Origin: Candidatus Bathyarchaeota archaeon
Lineage (GTDB): Archaea > Thermoproteota > Bathyarchaeia > Bathyarchaeales > Bathycorpusculaceae
Assembly (NCBI GenBank): GCA_026014665.1
Contig: JAOZHX010000017.1
Location: 62,001-126,000 of the forward strand
DNA: 64,000 nt
Direction of reading: 5' to 3'
The position numbers and the translations under genes were made by a program. Under the pieces are notes generated by a model. That model saw only the letters and a program-made list of their open reading frames with translations. It was not told the origin of the DNA and searched no databases. Of the stretch, positions 29,847-40,495 are shown piece after piece (positions within the stretch are counted from its first letter, which is position 1; every line of letters begins with the position of its first letter).

Positions 29847-30392
29847 TTAGCTTAATGCATTTATCAACCAGACTTCCACGATGGCGCTTATAATCAGCAA
29901 TCCAGCACAGACACCGATGGCTATCGCTGTCCATTTTATTTCACGCCAGCGTCCTTGCAGGAGTCTGCGGAATAGCCAAATGCTCTCTGTCATGGCGATT
30001 GTGTAGGCAGCGAACTCCAGCCAGAACACGGGGGTCGCCACAATAAACAGTGCCGTGTATGAGGGCAAGCCTTCGGTCACAACTAACGCACCACCAACCA
30101 AGCCAGTGTTGAAGAGTATTAGGAAACCCAGCACGGGTCCAATGACGGGAACAAACATCAAGAGGTCTATCGAAAAGTTGTTAGCGAAGATAAAGGGAAC
30201 GTTTACTCCGTTTTGACGAATAGTTTGATTAAATTGTTCACTTAGCTGTTGGGCATCTTGAGGGCTAAGCGGGATTAAACTGCCGATAACCATAGCTAAA
30301 ACAGCAAACGCAAAAACAATGCCAGCCGAATAGATTCTTTTTTCCATCGGCGACAATTTACCCCAAAACGACAAATTAAACTTCATACACAT
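29847..30392 (-). CDS. Membrane protein, SpoIIM (stage II sporulation M)-like
   Basis: FANNFSIDLLMFVPVIGPVLGFLILFNTGLVGGALV typical SpoIIM-like central region. Confidence 0.6.
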   Translation of the reverse strand: MCMKFNLSFWGKLSPMEKRIYSAGIVFAFAVLAMVIGSLIPLSPQDAQQLSEQFNQTIRQNGVNVPFIFANNFSIDLLMFVPVIGPVLGFLILFNTGLVGGALVVTEGLPSYTALFIVATPVFWLEFAAYTIAMTESIWLFRRLLQGRWREIKWTAIAIGVCAGLLIISAIVEVWLINALS

Positions 30393-30406
30393 TTAACCTT
30401 CAATCA

Positions 30407-31099
30407 TCATATGGGCGTAACTTTCAACGCACGGAATCCTCTTGCAACAGGGTTTAAGGTTTCTGACAATTTAACCTTTGTTAAAACCTTTTCGCTGTCC
30501 AATGCAAAACTATGAAGGTCATGCTCCCCAGCAATCAAAGAATGAACGTCAACTCCTGTATTTTCGAGGAATAGGGGCTCACACATATGTGGCAAACCCA
30601 ACAGAACTGGTTCTTTAGTCTCCACAACTCTCCGGCAAGCAAACAGTATGGCTTCCGCCCCAACCGTCAACTCAGCCACCCGTACAGGAACGCTTTCTTT
30701 CCCGATTGCCAACATGTCTATGCCGTGGAGCCGTTTGATTTCACAGGCGATTTTGCGCAGCCGAGGCAAAATCTTAAGAATGTTCTGCCTTCCGGTCCTC
30801 GATGCCTTTAGGCTCATGAGCTCAACAGGCGAGAGATCTTCGAGCAAAACTCCGCCCAGCGACACATCCAAATGGACAACGTCGGCTTTCATCTGGCTAA
30901 GCAAAGATAAGCATAATTCCGCCTCGTGCACGATCACTTCAAAGCCAGAATCTACTTCCCTAAAAATTGGTTCAGCCAACCGAAAGCTAGGCTCACGGTA
31001 CGGCGGTTCCACAAGAACTGAAACCGATGCCACAAGATGGGTTGGTTTAAACTGCTCGTCAAGTAATGCTGCACCTGAATCTGCACAAACAACTCTCAC
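30407..31099 (-). CDS. Conserved archaeal protein (DUF4152-like)
   Basis: VVCADSGAALLDEQFKPTHLVASVSVLVEPPYREPS; DVVHLDVSLGGVLLEDLS. Confidence 0.55.
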   Translation of the reverse strand: MRVVCADSGAALLDEQFKPTHLVASVSVLVEPPYREPSFRLAEPIFREVDSGFEVIVHEAELCLSLLSQMKADVVHLDVSLGGVLLEDLSPVELMSLKASRTGRQNILKILPRLRKIACEIKRLHGIDMLAIGKESVPVRVAELTVGAEAILFACRRVVETKEPVLLGLPHMCEPLFLENTGVDVHSLIAGEHDLHSFALDSEKVLTKVKLSETLNPVARGFRALKVTPI

Positions 31100-31138
31100 A
31101 TTCCAGCACCTATTATGATTGACGTTTCGGCGGCAGAA

Positions 31139-31780
31139 TTAGCTTTCGCCAGTAGCTCGCGTGGCCGATTTTAAGCCGATGGCTAAGATGTACATTTCTG
31201 AGCTTTTAGCTCGGCTTGCCTGAGGCTTCACAATCTTCACTGCCTCAAAATGCGCTTTCACATTTTGGATAAAATCGGTAAGCAAGTCTCCTTCGAAGAC
31301 TTTCACGAAAAAGTTGCCCTGCGGTTTTAGTATGCACTCGGCGATTTCCAAGGCTTTGGTAGCCAACTCAATCTGTCGGGCATGATCTACCTCCCAAACG
31401 CCCGTGATGTTTGGCGCAGCATCCGATATAACAGCGTCTGCTTTATGCGGCAAAAACGACAGGATTTGCTCCACGATATCAGGTTCCATCAAGTCGGCAA
31501 CGATCGTTCGGATGTATTCCTGTGTAAAAGGTTCAATGGGCTTTAGGTCCACGCCTAAAACAAAGCCATGCTTGCCCGTCATCTTGCGTGCAGCTTGGAT
31601 CCATCCGCCTGGAGCAGCGCCTAAATCTACGACGATGTCGCCTCTTTTTATGAACCCGTATTTTTCGTTGGCTTGGACAAGTTTGTATGTGGCTCGGCTG
31701 CGGTAGTTTTCAGCTTTGGCTTTCTTGTAGTAAAACTCGTTTTTTCTCTCACGTATCCAAGCTTTCGGCGTTGGAATCAT
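31139..31780 (-). CDS. rlmE: FtsJ/RlmE-type rRNA 2'-O-methyltransferase
   Basis: RSRATYKLVQANEKYGFIKRGDIVVDLGAAPGGWIQAA; VISDAAPNITGVWEVDHARQIEL. Confidence 0.95.
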   Translation of the reverse strand: MIPTPKAWIRERKNEFYYKKAKAENYRSRATYKLVQANEKYGFIKRGDIVVDLGAAPGGWIQAARKMTGKHGFVLGVDLKPIEPFTQEYIRTIVADLMEPDIVEQILSFLPHKADAVISDAAPNITGVWEVDHARQIELATKALEIAECILKPQGNFFVKVFEGDLLTDFIQNVKAHFEAVKIVKPQASRAKSSEMYILAIGLKSATRATGES

Positions 31781-32186
31781 CCTCTAGCATGCTGGGTTCT
31801 GCGGGTGCGCTTGGATTCTGCGGGTTAACTGGCGTATCGTTTCCCAAGTTTAGTATCCAATCGGTCAATTTAGTGCAGTTTTTGGGGCTTATGGTCGTGG
31901 TGGGATCACAACGTGCGTTGTCGGGGCAAAGCAAGCAGGGGCAGTCCATTATGGTTTCGATGGACGCAGGCAACCTCTTTGGGTAGAGCCTGTAGGTCCA
32001 TCTGCCATCCTGAAGTTCCTTCTCCCTGCGAATAAGCCCTTTCTCTTCCAATTTAATCGAGACGCGGCTGCCTTCGCGGCTGCTTGCGCCAAGTTCTCGC
32101 CATAAGTCTGATTGAAGCACGCCCTGATAGCCGGTGCCCACGACGTAGTGGAGTGCTTTCTGTTCAAGGTCGTTACGTTTTGGCAT
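31749..32186 (-). CDS. TFE-beta/RPC34-like winged-helix factor with Cys-rich (Fe-S) tail
   Basis: YQGVLQSDLWRELGASSREGSRVSIKLEEKGLI wHTH, then CPCLLCPDNARCDPTTTISPKNC. Confidence 0.72.
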   Translation of the reverse strand: MPKRNDLEQKALHYVVGTGYQGVLQSDLWRELGASSREGSRVSIKLEEKGLIRREKELQDGRWTYRLYPKRLPASIETIMDCPCLLCPDNARCDPTTTISPKNCTKLTDWILNLGNDTPVNPQNPSAPAEPSMLEDDSNAESLDT

Positions 32187-32256
32187 ATTGTGATCGTTCC
32201 GGATAATACAGTAATATATGCGCTAGATTCACATAAAAATATGTATCCCCAGATAA

Positions 32257-33297
32257 ATGTGGAACAGCATGAGTAAAATCAGGAAAAGCGAATCGGGCTC
32301 TTACTGCTTGGGAATTGAGTCTTCAGCAGACGATTTCGGCATCGGCATAGCCAGCTTTAACGGGGAAATCCTGGCTAACCAGTCCGACTGCTATATCCCC
32401 ACGGAAGGCGGCATTCACCCGCGGGAAGCAGCAAGGCACCACGCAGAAACCGCGGACAAGGTTCTGCGTCAAGCCCTCAATAAAGCGGGCATAAAACCTT
32501 CTGACTTGACCTGCATTGCTTTCTCTCAAGGACCAGGACTTGGACCGTGCCTGCGCACAGGAGCAACCGTAGCCCGAGCCTTAGCCTCCTACTTACAAAT
32601 TCCCCTCGTTGGCGTGAATCACTCCGTCGCGCACATTGAAATCGGCAAACTAAAAACAGGCGCCAAAGACCCTGTGACGCTGTACGCTTCAGGTGGCAAC
32701 ACCATGGTCACCGCCTACGAGTCAGGACGCTACCGTGTTTTCGGCGAGACGCTGGATATTGCGTTGGGCAACTGCCTGGATGTTTTCGCCCGTGAAGCAG
32801 GACTTAAGCACAAACAGGGCGTTCCCCTGGGCGCTGCCGTGGAGCAGTTGGCGGCGGGGGGTGGCAGGCTGGTTTCTTTGCCGTACGTGGTTAAAGGCAT
32901 GGATTTATCCCTCAGCGGTTTGTTGACGGCGGCGACGGCTCAGCTGCATGGGGGCAACTGCAGCTTGGAGGATTTGTGTTATAGCCTCCAAGAGCACGCT
33001 TTCTCTATGGTCTCGGAAGTTACTGAACGTGCTTTGGCGCACACCGAAAAGAAAGAGGTTTTGTTAACTGGCGGAGTGGCAGCCAACAAACGCTTGCAAT
33101 CCATGCTTAACGTCATTGCCGAAGAACACGCAGCCAAGTTCAGTGTGGTTCCGCTACAGTACGCCACGGATAACGGAGCTATGATAGCGTGGACAGGCGT
33201 CCTCGCATTTCAGCACGGGTTAACAACGCCAATCGACACGAGCTACGTGCGGCTTAGGTGGCGGGTGGACAAGGTGGATGTGCCATGGATACGATAG
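32257..33297 (+). CDS. kae1: KEOPS subunit Kae1
   Basis: CLGIESSADDFGIGIAS; EGGIHPREAARHHAE; GVNHSVAHIEIGKL; TGGVAANKRLQSML. Confidence 0.96.
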   Translation: MWNSMSKIRKSESGSYCLGIESSADDFGIGIASFNGEILANQSDCYIPTEGGIHPREAARHHAETADKVLRQALNKAGIKPSDLTCIAFSQGPGLGPCLRTGATVARALASYLQIPLVGVNHSVAHIEIGKLKTGAKDPVTLYASGGNTMVTAYESGRYRVFGETLDIALGNCLDVFAREAGLKHKQGVPLGAAVEQLAAGGGRLVSLPYVVKGMDLSLSGLLTAATAQLHGGNCSLEDLCYSLQEHAFSMVSEVTERALAHTEKKEVLLTGGVAANKRLQSMLNVIAEEHAAKFSVVPLQYATDNGAMIAWTGVLAFQHGLTTPIDTSYVRLRWRVDKVDVPWIR

Positions 33298-33953
33298 ACA
33301 AGGTTGATGGGGCAGTTCTGCTAAAGAAGGGAGCGGAAGCCAGCCTGTTTATTGCCGATTGGCACAGACGCAAAGTCGTAATCAAGATGCGAGTGCCCAA
33401 ACGTTACCGCCCAAAAGAGCTCGATGAGCAAATTCGCAGCTACCGAACCGTGCATGAGCCTCAGCTGATGCATGAAGCCAAAACCGCTGGGGTGCCGACT
33501 CCGCTGATTTACATGGTGAACGTGCCAGAATCTCTGATTGTCATGGAGTACGTGGAAGGACAGCAGGTTAAACAGTTGCTAAACGGCGCTTCAAAATCGG
33601 AGCGGCATGAGGTTTGCGTTAAAATCGGCGAATCCATCGCTAAACTGCACCGTCACGGCTTAATCCACGGCGACCTAACAACATCCAACATGATACAAAC
33701 GCCCCAAGGCAAAATCGTCTTTGTGGATTTTGGGCTGGGCGAGAAAAACATGGAGCTGGAAGCCCAAGGCGTGGATTTGCACTTGCTTAAGCGGGCGCTG
33801 CAGAGCACGCATTACCAGTTCTGGGAAGAATGCCTCCAGAGTGTGTTGTGCGGTTACACGTCGGTTCTGGGCGCTTTGGCAGCAGAAAAGGTTTATGGGA
33901 AAATCCGTGAGATAGAGAGGCGGGGACGCTATGTCGAAGAACGCAAACAATGA
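33285..33953 (+). CDS. bud32: KEOPS kinase Bud32 (start taken at internal ATG)
   Basis: LLKKGAEASLF; VVIKMRVPKRYRPKELDEQIR; HRHGLIHGDLTTSNM; VFVDFGLG. Confidence 0.94.
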   Translation: MDTIDKVDGAVLLKKGAEASLFIADWHRRKVVIKMRVPKRYRPKELDEQIRSYRTVHEPQLMHEAKTAGVPTPLIYMVNVPESLIVMEYVEGQQVKQLLNGASKSERHEVCVKIGESIAKLHRHGLIHGDLTTSNMIQTPQGKIVFVDFGLGEKNMELEAQGVDLHLLKRALQSTHYQFWEECLQSVLCGYTSVLGALAAEKVYGKIREIERRGRYVEERKQ

Positions 33954-34545
33954 GTTATGCCAGATTCTAAAGGGCAAAGTTGTTTTTTTCGCCACGGGCA
34001 ACGTCCACAAATTCAACGAGGTCCGCAGCCTCCTCAGCCCGTATGGCATCGCAGTTGGCATGCTACGGCTAAAAGGCATCGAAATCCAAAGCGACAGCCT
34101 ACAAGAAATAGCCCAGACAAGCGTCCAAAATGCCTACAACCGCTCACATCTACCCATTTTCGTGGAAGACGCAGGATTGTTCATCGAAGCGCTCAACGGG
34201 TTCCCAGGACCCTACGCCGCCTACGCCTACAAAACAATCCACAACAGCGGTATCCTAAAACTCATGGAAAACCAAAAAAACAGGCACGCCACCTTCCAAT
34301 CAGTTATAGCCTACTGCGACCAGCAGAACCCCTCTCAGCCCCAATGCTTCCTTGGAGAAGTCAAGGGCGAAATAACTAGCCAAGAACGCAGACAACAGAG
34401 CAAGTCAGGCTTTGGTTTTGACCCCATCTTTCAGCCAGAGGGAAGCAGTAAAACGTTCGCGGAAATGACTATCCAAGAGAAGAATGGTTACTCGCACAGG
34501 GCAATGGCGATTAAAAAATTCGCTGAATGGTACAGAAAACAGTAA
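33931..34545 (+). CDS. XTP/dITP diphosphatase (RdgB/HAM1)
   Basis: FFATGNVHKFNEVRSLL; FVEDAGLFIEALNGFPGPYAAY; GFGFDPIFQPEGSSKTFAEM. Confidence 0.93.
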   Translation: MSKNANNELCQILKGKVVFFATGNVHKFNEVRSLLSPYGIAVGMLRLKGIEIQSDSLQEIAQTSVQNAYNRSHLPIFVEDAGLFIEALNGFPGPYAAYAYKTIHNSGILKLMENQKNRHATFQSVIAYCDQQNPSQPQCFLGEVKGEITSQERRQQSKSGFGFDPIFQPEGSSKTFAEMTIQEKNGYSHRAMAIKKFAEWYRKQ

Positions 34546-34767
34546 GCCCAAGGAAGGGCAAGAAATTCCTTTTATTATAATGCTGATTCTTATGCGAAGA
34601 GTTGAAGCCCCCTTGCTTTCAAGGAAATCAGCCAAATCTGTCAGTACGTCACTGCAGTATCAAGCGTGATAATAACATACAAGCCCAAAATCATATGAGG
34701 CTAAAGAAGTTAATGGAAGTCTTCTCGTTTTCCGTTAGCGTTTGCTTAGGTAACGCTTAATAAAAAT

Positions 34768-35079
34768 TCAGCCAGTTGGGTATTTGACCCTGGCGACCTT
34801 GAAAATGTGGTTGCACTTGCTACAGGTATAGTAAGTTATGGAAAAGTACGCGTTTTCTGTTTTGCTCTTGAGTGTTGCGGGTTCATTTCGGCATCTTGGG
34901 CATTTAACCATTTGTTCACACGTACTTTCAAGCAAAGATTGACCAATAAAAGGGTTTTTAGGCAATTTACCAAAAAATCCACGTTGTTCACGCATGTTTG
35001 ATGCCGCAATCCTGACTTGATGTTTCACGACTATGTTCGCTCGTGGTGTTCTTTGGAGCTTAATCTTGTTAATCTTCAA
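34768..35079 (-). CDS. Zinc-ribbon protein, TFIIS-like C-terminus
   Basis: MVKCPRCRNEPATLKSKTENAYFSITYYTCSKCNHIFKVARV; N-terminal extent uncertain. Confidence 0.5.
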   Translation of the reverse strand: MKINKIKLQRTPRANIVVKHQVRIAASNMREQRGFFGKLPKNPFIGQSLLESTCEQMVKCPRCRNEPATLKSKTENAYFSITYYTCSKCNHIFKVARVKYPTG

Positions 35080-35132
35080 AGAGATTACTTATACCGACTT
35101 GGAAGAGAGGATGAACCAGAAAAAGCTGGATG

Positions 35133-36182
35133 TTATTGTTTTCTCTTTTTCAATAATACCGACACCACAGCGGCAGCAACAACAGTTGCTAACACTGTCA
35201 ACACTATGGCTAAGGTTGTTGAGAGTAGCAATGCTTGGGAACCTGCATTCTCCGTTGCCGCTGGCGTTGGACCCTGTGCACCTGAATTATCATAGTGAGT
35301 TGAAGGGGGTGCCGGATTTGTGGACAGCGGCACTGTGTTTGCATAGCCGTAGTAGAAGTTGTCTATGTACGATGGGGTTGCTCCACTGCCCACCAGTTTA
35401 AACTGCCTATTGCCCATTAAGTCATAGCCGATGCCTGCGGCAGCCTGAGATGTGGGCATGTAGGTTGGAATCATTACGCCAGCCATCGGCAGAGGAAGCA
35501 AGTTTTGGTACGCCACAGTATTTAGTACATGCTCGTTTGTTATGCTGGACACCCACGTTTCTCCCATGCCATCAGGTCTTGGCATGCCCGTAGCAAAATC
35601 CGTAATTATTTCATCGTTTATTTGTATGGTAACGTTTGCAAGAGTGCGTCCTCCGCTTTGAGTTGTGGTTACTGTGAGGCGCCAGGTGGACCATTCTGTC
35701 GCATGGTTGAATAAGAAGTAGTAATGGGATGCTTCCCCTGTGGTTGTGTTGCAGAAAGCAAGGCCGCCTACTTGTTGGAGGTCGTTGTTGTGCATTTGTC
35801 TTTGGAAAATTCCCATCCTTATGATGACGTGCCCTTCTGTGTCTGTTGCTTCATAGAAGTTCCCTTGGAAAGCCGAGTTGTTCCCGTAGATGATGTTGTG
35901 GAACACGTCGAATTGAACGGTGAAATTATCCAAGGCGTAGCCGGCTTGCAGGGGCTTAAAAGTTGCTTGACCATTAACAGCCAAAACATTGGAGCCGCCG
36001 ACGGTTTGAATCCCTGCGTCATGCAAAAACCAGCAGCCATCCTCTAAGGTGGATGATGCATCAAAATTGTTGATGTAGTAACCTGTTGCAGCGTTAACTT
36101 GAGAAACAAACAGTATTCCTGACAGCGCAAGAATGCAAACCAAGACGGCGGAAGTAACCAAGAGTTTAATCAACGTTACCAC
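35133..36182 (-). CDS. Secreted/surface protein with C-terminal TM anchor
   Basis: Signal-like N-term, large extracellular-like domain, Pro/Ser linker, TM and KKRKQ tail. Confidence 0.65.
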   Translation of the reverse strand: MVTLIKLLVTSAVLVCILALSGILFVSQVNAATGYYINNFDASSTLEDGCWFLHDAGIQTVGGSNVLAVNGQATFKPLQAGYALDNFTVQFDVFHNIIYGNNSAFQGNFYEATDTEGHVIIRMGIFQRQMHNNDLQQVGGLAFCNTTTGEASHYYFLFNHATEWSTWRLTVTTTQSGGRTLANVTIQINDEIITDFATGMPRPDGMGETWVSSITNEHVLNTVAYQNLLPLPMAGVMIPTYMPTSQAAAGIGYDLMGNRQFKLVGSGATPSYIDNFYYGYANTVPLSTNPAPPSTHYDNSGAQGPTPAATENAGSQALLLSTTLAIVLTVLATVVAAAVVSVLLKKRKQ

Positions 36183-36426
36183 GCTTATGGAACATTGCTG
36201 TTCTCCCTTATGTTATTTTAGGCTAAAACACATGCCAAGCCAAACATTGCATCAGCTCTCTGCTTGCCGAGATTTTTTGTTTTCTTTGGGCACCTGCCTA
36301 TCTTGCGTTTACGTGCGTATACACTTGATAAGAGTATAAATAAGGGGGATAGAGAAAAAAATCACAGCTAAAACACCTGCTTAAACTTGCTTCTAAACAA
36401 AGTGTTATATTGCCATCTTATAATAA

Positions 36427-36948
36427 ATGAGAATTAGAGAAGGAATACGTTTGTTGAGCAGAACTAAGAGTAATCCTTGGGTTGAAGGTTTAATCACAGC
36501 AGTCTCCATCGGCGGTTTCCTCATCATTCTTGGCGCAGTTTTCGGCTTAACACCAGGAATCCCCCAGAAAACAAGCAGTTTCTTTAGCGACTTAAAACTG
36601 GTTTCTTTCCCCTTGGATTCAGGCACAATCAGCCTGTTTGCACCCGCCAACCCCCAGCAGCACCTTGACTTCTTCACCGCAGTATTCAACTTTCTACTCG
36701 GCATCGGCATACTACAAATAGTCATCTTAGCCATACGGTTTTGGGCACATTCACCAGTCGGAAAAACATCTGAAACCGTTGGCAGCGCTGTGTTCTGGCT
36801 TGGCGGTGCCGCAGCGGCAAGTGTTTATCTGCTTGCTGGGACACAAAACGGCTGGTTCCAGTTCTGGTCAATGCTACTTGTGCTTATCGGCGTTTCATTG
36901 ATTGTAAGGTTCATCATCCTGTTCACCGCAAAAAGATTGAAAAAATGA
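36427..36948 (+). CDS. Hypothetical membrane protein
   Basis: About 4 hydrophobic segments. Confidence 0.5.
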   Translation: MRIREGIRLLSRTKSNPWVEGLITAVSIGGFLIILGAVFGLTPGIPQKTSSFFSDLKLVSFPLDSGTISLFAPANPQQHLDFFTAVFNFLLGIGILQIVILAIRFWAHSPVGKTSETVGSAVFWLGGAAAASVYLLAGTQNGWFQFWSMLLVLIGVSLIVRFIILFTAKRLKK

Positions 36949-36960
36949 TTCAGCCCGAAA

Positions 36961-37341
36961 CTATAGAGGTTGACTGATTTTCTTCTTGAAATCTTCAATT
37001 AACCGTTCAATGTTTTTTGCAGCTTGCTCTTGCTCTTTTTGCAAAACCAGCTGGTCTTCGCCTTTTTTGAGCAGTTCTCTTGCATATGGCCACTTGATTG
37101 ACATTTCCGTTCCACCTTCAACCTGCTGGAACAAAAATTCAACCTCCAAGGCTTTGCCAACCCAGCTTGGACTGTACTGCATCAGCAGGTAGCGTGGCGG
37201 AACAAACTTTTTAACAGCCACTTCTTTTAAACCCAATTCGGTCAGAGCTTTCCCAATGATTTCTGAAGCTTTATCCACGTCGATTTGAACGATGTATTTT
37301 TCCTCGTAAGCTTTCAAACGCATCTTAATCCACGCGAGCAA
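36961..37341 (-). CDS. Hypothetical protein
   Basis: 126-aa coding-like ORF. Confidence 0.5.
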   Translation of the reverse strand: MLAWIKMRLKAYEEKYIVQIDVDKASEIIGKALTELGLKEVAVKKFVPPRYLLMQYSPSWVGKALEVEFLFQQVEGGTEMSIKWPYARELLKKGEDQLVLQKEQEQAAKNIERLIEDFKKKISQPL

Positions 37342-37490
37342 GTGAAAAGGGTATTTTCAAATAAACGTTTCCTACAAGAAACATAGAAAAAACGGCGAAA
37401 TAACTAAAGATAGCCTTTAACCTTAATTTTTTACAGTTATTCTTAAATATCCCCGTACTGTGGGTGTTAGTGCATAATTGTGGTGTAACG

Positions 37491-37931
37491 ATGCCAAAGC
37501 AAGAAAAAGGAAAATCACACTCCATGCGTCCAGTCAGCAGACGCCCTCCAAGCTGGTGCAAGTACCAGCCTGAGGAAGTCGAAGCCTTCATCATAAAACT
37601 TGCCAAAGAAGGTCACAACACAAGCAGCATAGGCACGATTCTGCGTGACCAATACGCTATTCCGCTGGTGAAGCCAATCACGGGCAAGAGCATAAGCGAC
37701 ACGTTGGAAGCTGCAGGGTTAGCCCCTTCGATGCCTGAGGACCTTGCAAACCTCGTGAAGAAAGCACAGGGCTTGGCTGTACACTTGGATAAGAACAAGA
37801 AAGACTTGCATAACAAGCGTAACATGCAAATCATCGAAGCAAGAATCCACAAGCTGTCACGTTACTACAAGCGTGAAGGCGTTTTGCCCAAGAAATGGAA
37901 GTACGAAGCAAAAATCGCCTCAGTAACCTAA
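37491..37931 (+). CDS. rps15: 30S ribosomal protein S15 (uS15)
   Basis: MPKQEKGKSHSMRPVSRRPPSWCKYQPEEVEAFIIKLAKEG...LSRYYKREGVLPKKWKY. Confidence 0.96.
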   Translation: MPKQEKGKSHSMRPVSRRPPSWCKYQPEEVEAFIIKLAKEGHNTSSIGTILRDQYAIPLVKPITGKSISDTLEAAGLAPSMPEDLANLVKKAQGLAVHLDKNKKDLHNKRNMQIIEARIHKLSRYYKREGVLPKKWKYEAKIASVT

Positions 37932-38021
37932 AGTTTTCCTCTCCTAGATTTTAACTTCTTTATGGTTTATTGCGCCAGCTTTAAATCCAATCACCGCCTT
38001 CTTTGCCAGAAGTGAACACTC

Positions 38022-39494
38022 ATGGCAACGCCCCAGCAAACAGCAATCCAGCAGTTCCTATCACAAGCTGACAAGGCAGCAAAAACCATCCTAGAAACCG
38101 CACAAAAAGATGGCTACATAACCGTTTTTTCTCATCTGGACGCGGATGGCGTTGCTGCGGCAGGAATAATTGGAAAAGCGCTTTTTCGGCTGGACGCTAG
38201 GTTCCGCATCAGGGTAATGCAGTGGGTTGACGAGAAAATCATAAACGAAATCCAAGCTGACAAACCTCAGCTTGTAATTATGACGGATTTTGGCAGCGGC
38301 TACCTCGACCTCTTAAACGAGAAAATCCCAAACATCAAAGTCATAATACTTGACCACCACCAAATAAATAGCAAAATCGCCAACCCAAACCACATCCAAG
38401 TTAACCCACACCTCTTCGGCATAGACGGCGCAACCGACATCAGCGGTTCTGGCGTAGCCTATTTTGCAGCAAAAGCGATAAACCCCTCGAACGTGGATTT
38501 GGCACCCATCGCATTAGTCGGCGCACTGGGAGATATGCAAGACAAATACGAACAGCGAAGCATGCACAACCTAAACCAAATAATCGTAAACGACGCCGTA
38601 ACCGCAGGTCTGCTCAGAGTGGACAAAGACTTGATGTTCTTTGGCAGGGAAACAAGACCTCTCTACAAGATGATAGTGACAACCACTAACCCGTTTATCC
38701 CCGGCTTAAGCGGCCAAGAAACAGAAACAATCAACTTTCTGGAGGACACACTAAAAATTCCCACCAAACAGGGCGAAAAACCCCGAAGCCTCGGCGACTT
38801 AACCCCCGAAGAGAAAACGCGTCTCTGCTCAGGCTTAGCAGACTACTTGATGTCCAAGGGTTTGCATCTAGCAGTCGATGACATAATCGGCTACGTTTAC
38901 GTTCTAACCAAAGAAGAGCCCAACACTGCACTGCGGGATGGACGAGAATTCGCAGTTCTTCTAAATTCAACAGGCCGCATGGACCGCCCCAGCCTTGGTA
39001 TCGCCATCTGTATGGGCGACCGCAAAGCCGCACTGGAAGAGGCAAACAAAATCTTAGAAGACTATCGCAAAAACATCAACAAATACCTAGGCTGGGTAGC
39101 AGAGAAACCTGAACGCATGCGTGAACTCCAAAACATCTATATCATTTATGGCGAGAACTTTATCAACGAAAAGATTATAGGCACAGTCTCCTCCATCATC
39201 GTTTCCAGTCTCGCAAACAGTGAGAAACCGCTCCTTGCCTTCGCGAACATTGAGGCGGAGAACGCTGCAAAATTCTCAGGCAGAACCACCGAAGCAGCAC
39301 TGCGCAAAGGCATCAACCTGGGCGATGTGATGCGGCTGGCTTCTGAAGCAAACGGCGGCAAAGGTGGTGGGCACAACATAGCAGCAGGTGCGCAGGTTCC
39401 ATTAGATAAGGTTGAGGCGTTTATCGCGTTGGTGGATGAGCTGGTTGGAAGGCAGTTGAAGGGTGAGAAGCTTGGAATCAGCAATAACGCTTGA
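38022..39494 (+). CDS. DHH-family single-strand exonuclease/phosphoesterase (archaeal RecJ-like)
   Basis: VFSHLDADGVAAAGI; LDHHQINSK; GGKGGGHNIAAGAQVP. Confidence 0.9.
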   Translation: MATPQQTAIQQFLSQADKAAKTILETAQKDGYITVFSHLDADGVAAAGIIGKALFRLDARFRIRVMQWVDEKIINEIQADKPQLVIMTDFGSGYLDLLNEKIPNIKVIILDHHQINSKIANPNHIQVNPHLFGIDGATDISGSGVAYFAAKAINPSNVDLAPIALVGALGDMQDKYEQRSMHNLNQIIVNDAVTAGLLRVDKDLMFFGRETRPLYKMIVTTTNPFIPGLSGQETETINFLEDTLKIPTKQGEKPRSLGDLTPEEKTRLCSGLADYLMSKGLHLAVDDIIGYVYVLTKEEPNTALRDGREFAVLLNSTGRMDRPSLGIAICMGDRKAALEEANKILEDYRKNINKYLGWVAEKPERMRELQNIYIIYGENFINEKIIGTVSSIIVSSLANSEKPLLAFANIEAENAAKFSGRTTEAALRKGINLGDVMRLASEANGGKGGGHNIAAGAQVPLDKVEAFIALVDELVGRQLKGEKLGISNNA

Positions 39495-39723
39495 ATATGC
39501 AGACGCTAAGACTGCAGAAGCCATAGCTAAAGCAATTGCACCTGACAACTTCAAAACACCTCGAGGATTACAGGTTAAGACTGAACAAAAAAACAACAAA
39601 GTAATAACAGAGATTCAATGCGTAGGCAAACTCGCCACCTTCACCGCAACCATAGATGACTTACTTTTCAGCGCAACAACAGCAGAAAAGGCGCTTTGCA
39701 CCATAACCAAAACGAACGCTTGA
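39463..39723 (+). CDS. pcc1: Pcc1-family KEOPS subunit (copy 1)
   Basis: ESAITLEYADAKTAEAIAKAIAPDN...ATFTATIDDLLFSATTAEKAL; follows rps15-recJ. Confidence 0.85.
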   Translation: MRSLESAITLEYADAKTAEAIAKAIAPDNFKTPRGLQVKTEQKNNKVITEIQCVGKLATFTATIDDLLFSATTAEKALCTITKTNA

Positions 39724-40143
39724 TCAGCTTTTAATGAATAACATAATCCCATGCCTTGCTGATGGTTTCTGGTCCACGGTTTATGGAAGAGCAAACGTTG
39801 AGTAATTACTCTGTCACCCTTCTCTTGGCACCGCCACTGCTCTCAAATAGGCGCATTCAAGGCGCGTAACCACAATAAAACCAAGCCATCCGTAAAGACC
39901 ATACATTTTAGAATAGGAAAGCATCACTGTGCAGACAACCGCCATCAAAGCCCTAAAATAATTGCCACAGCGACCCTCGGTAAGAATCCAGGGGTTGGTT
40001 ATCTGCCCTTACCTCGGTTTGTTTTACAATGGACAGGTGGTTCCTTGTTTTTGCTTCGCTTTTCTGGTTAAACTCTTCGTCAAACTCAAATAAGGTAAAT
40101 TTATTAATAAAACCCCTACAGCATAAGGTAAAGGCGAACATAA

Positions 40144-40491
40144 GTGTCCATAATAAACAAACTCAAAACCTTCAACCGATTTCAATTAGCATCTTTAGCC
40201 TTCTACGCAGTCACAGGCATCCTGTTGCTGGCTTTTCTGCCGTTCTCAGGTTTTCCACCGCACCTTGCCTTGCTTGGAATCGTCAGCCTCATAACTGCCT
40301 ACAGCCTCTTCTCAAAACGTGCTTGGGCGTTATGGCTTGTCGCCATACTCTTTGTAGTAATCTCCGTTTTCGCCCTATACACCCTTTACTCGGTGGGCTT
40401 AAGCAACATCCTCATCGCATTAACGATGATTGTTTACACAGCGCTCACATGGTTAATCTCAATCTACCTGCTGCTAAAACGCAACCCCTAA
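40144..40491 (+). CDS. Hypothetical membrane protein
   Basis: Four predicted TM helices; non-ATG start. Confidence 0.5.
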   Translation: MSIINKLKTFNRFQLASLAFYAVTGILLLAFLPFSGFPPHLALLGIVSLITAYSLFSKRAWALWLVAILFVVISVFALYTLYSVGLSNILIALTMIVYTALTWLISIYLLLKRNP

Positions 40492-40495
40492 AACC

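Noticed and set aside
39724-40143. 420-nt gap after pcc1 as a possible C/D-box sRNA locus
   Set aside because: No convincing C/D box pairs found by eye.
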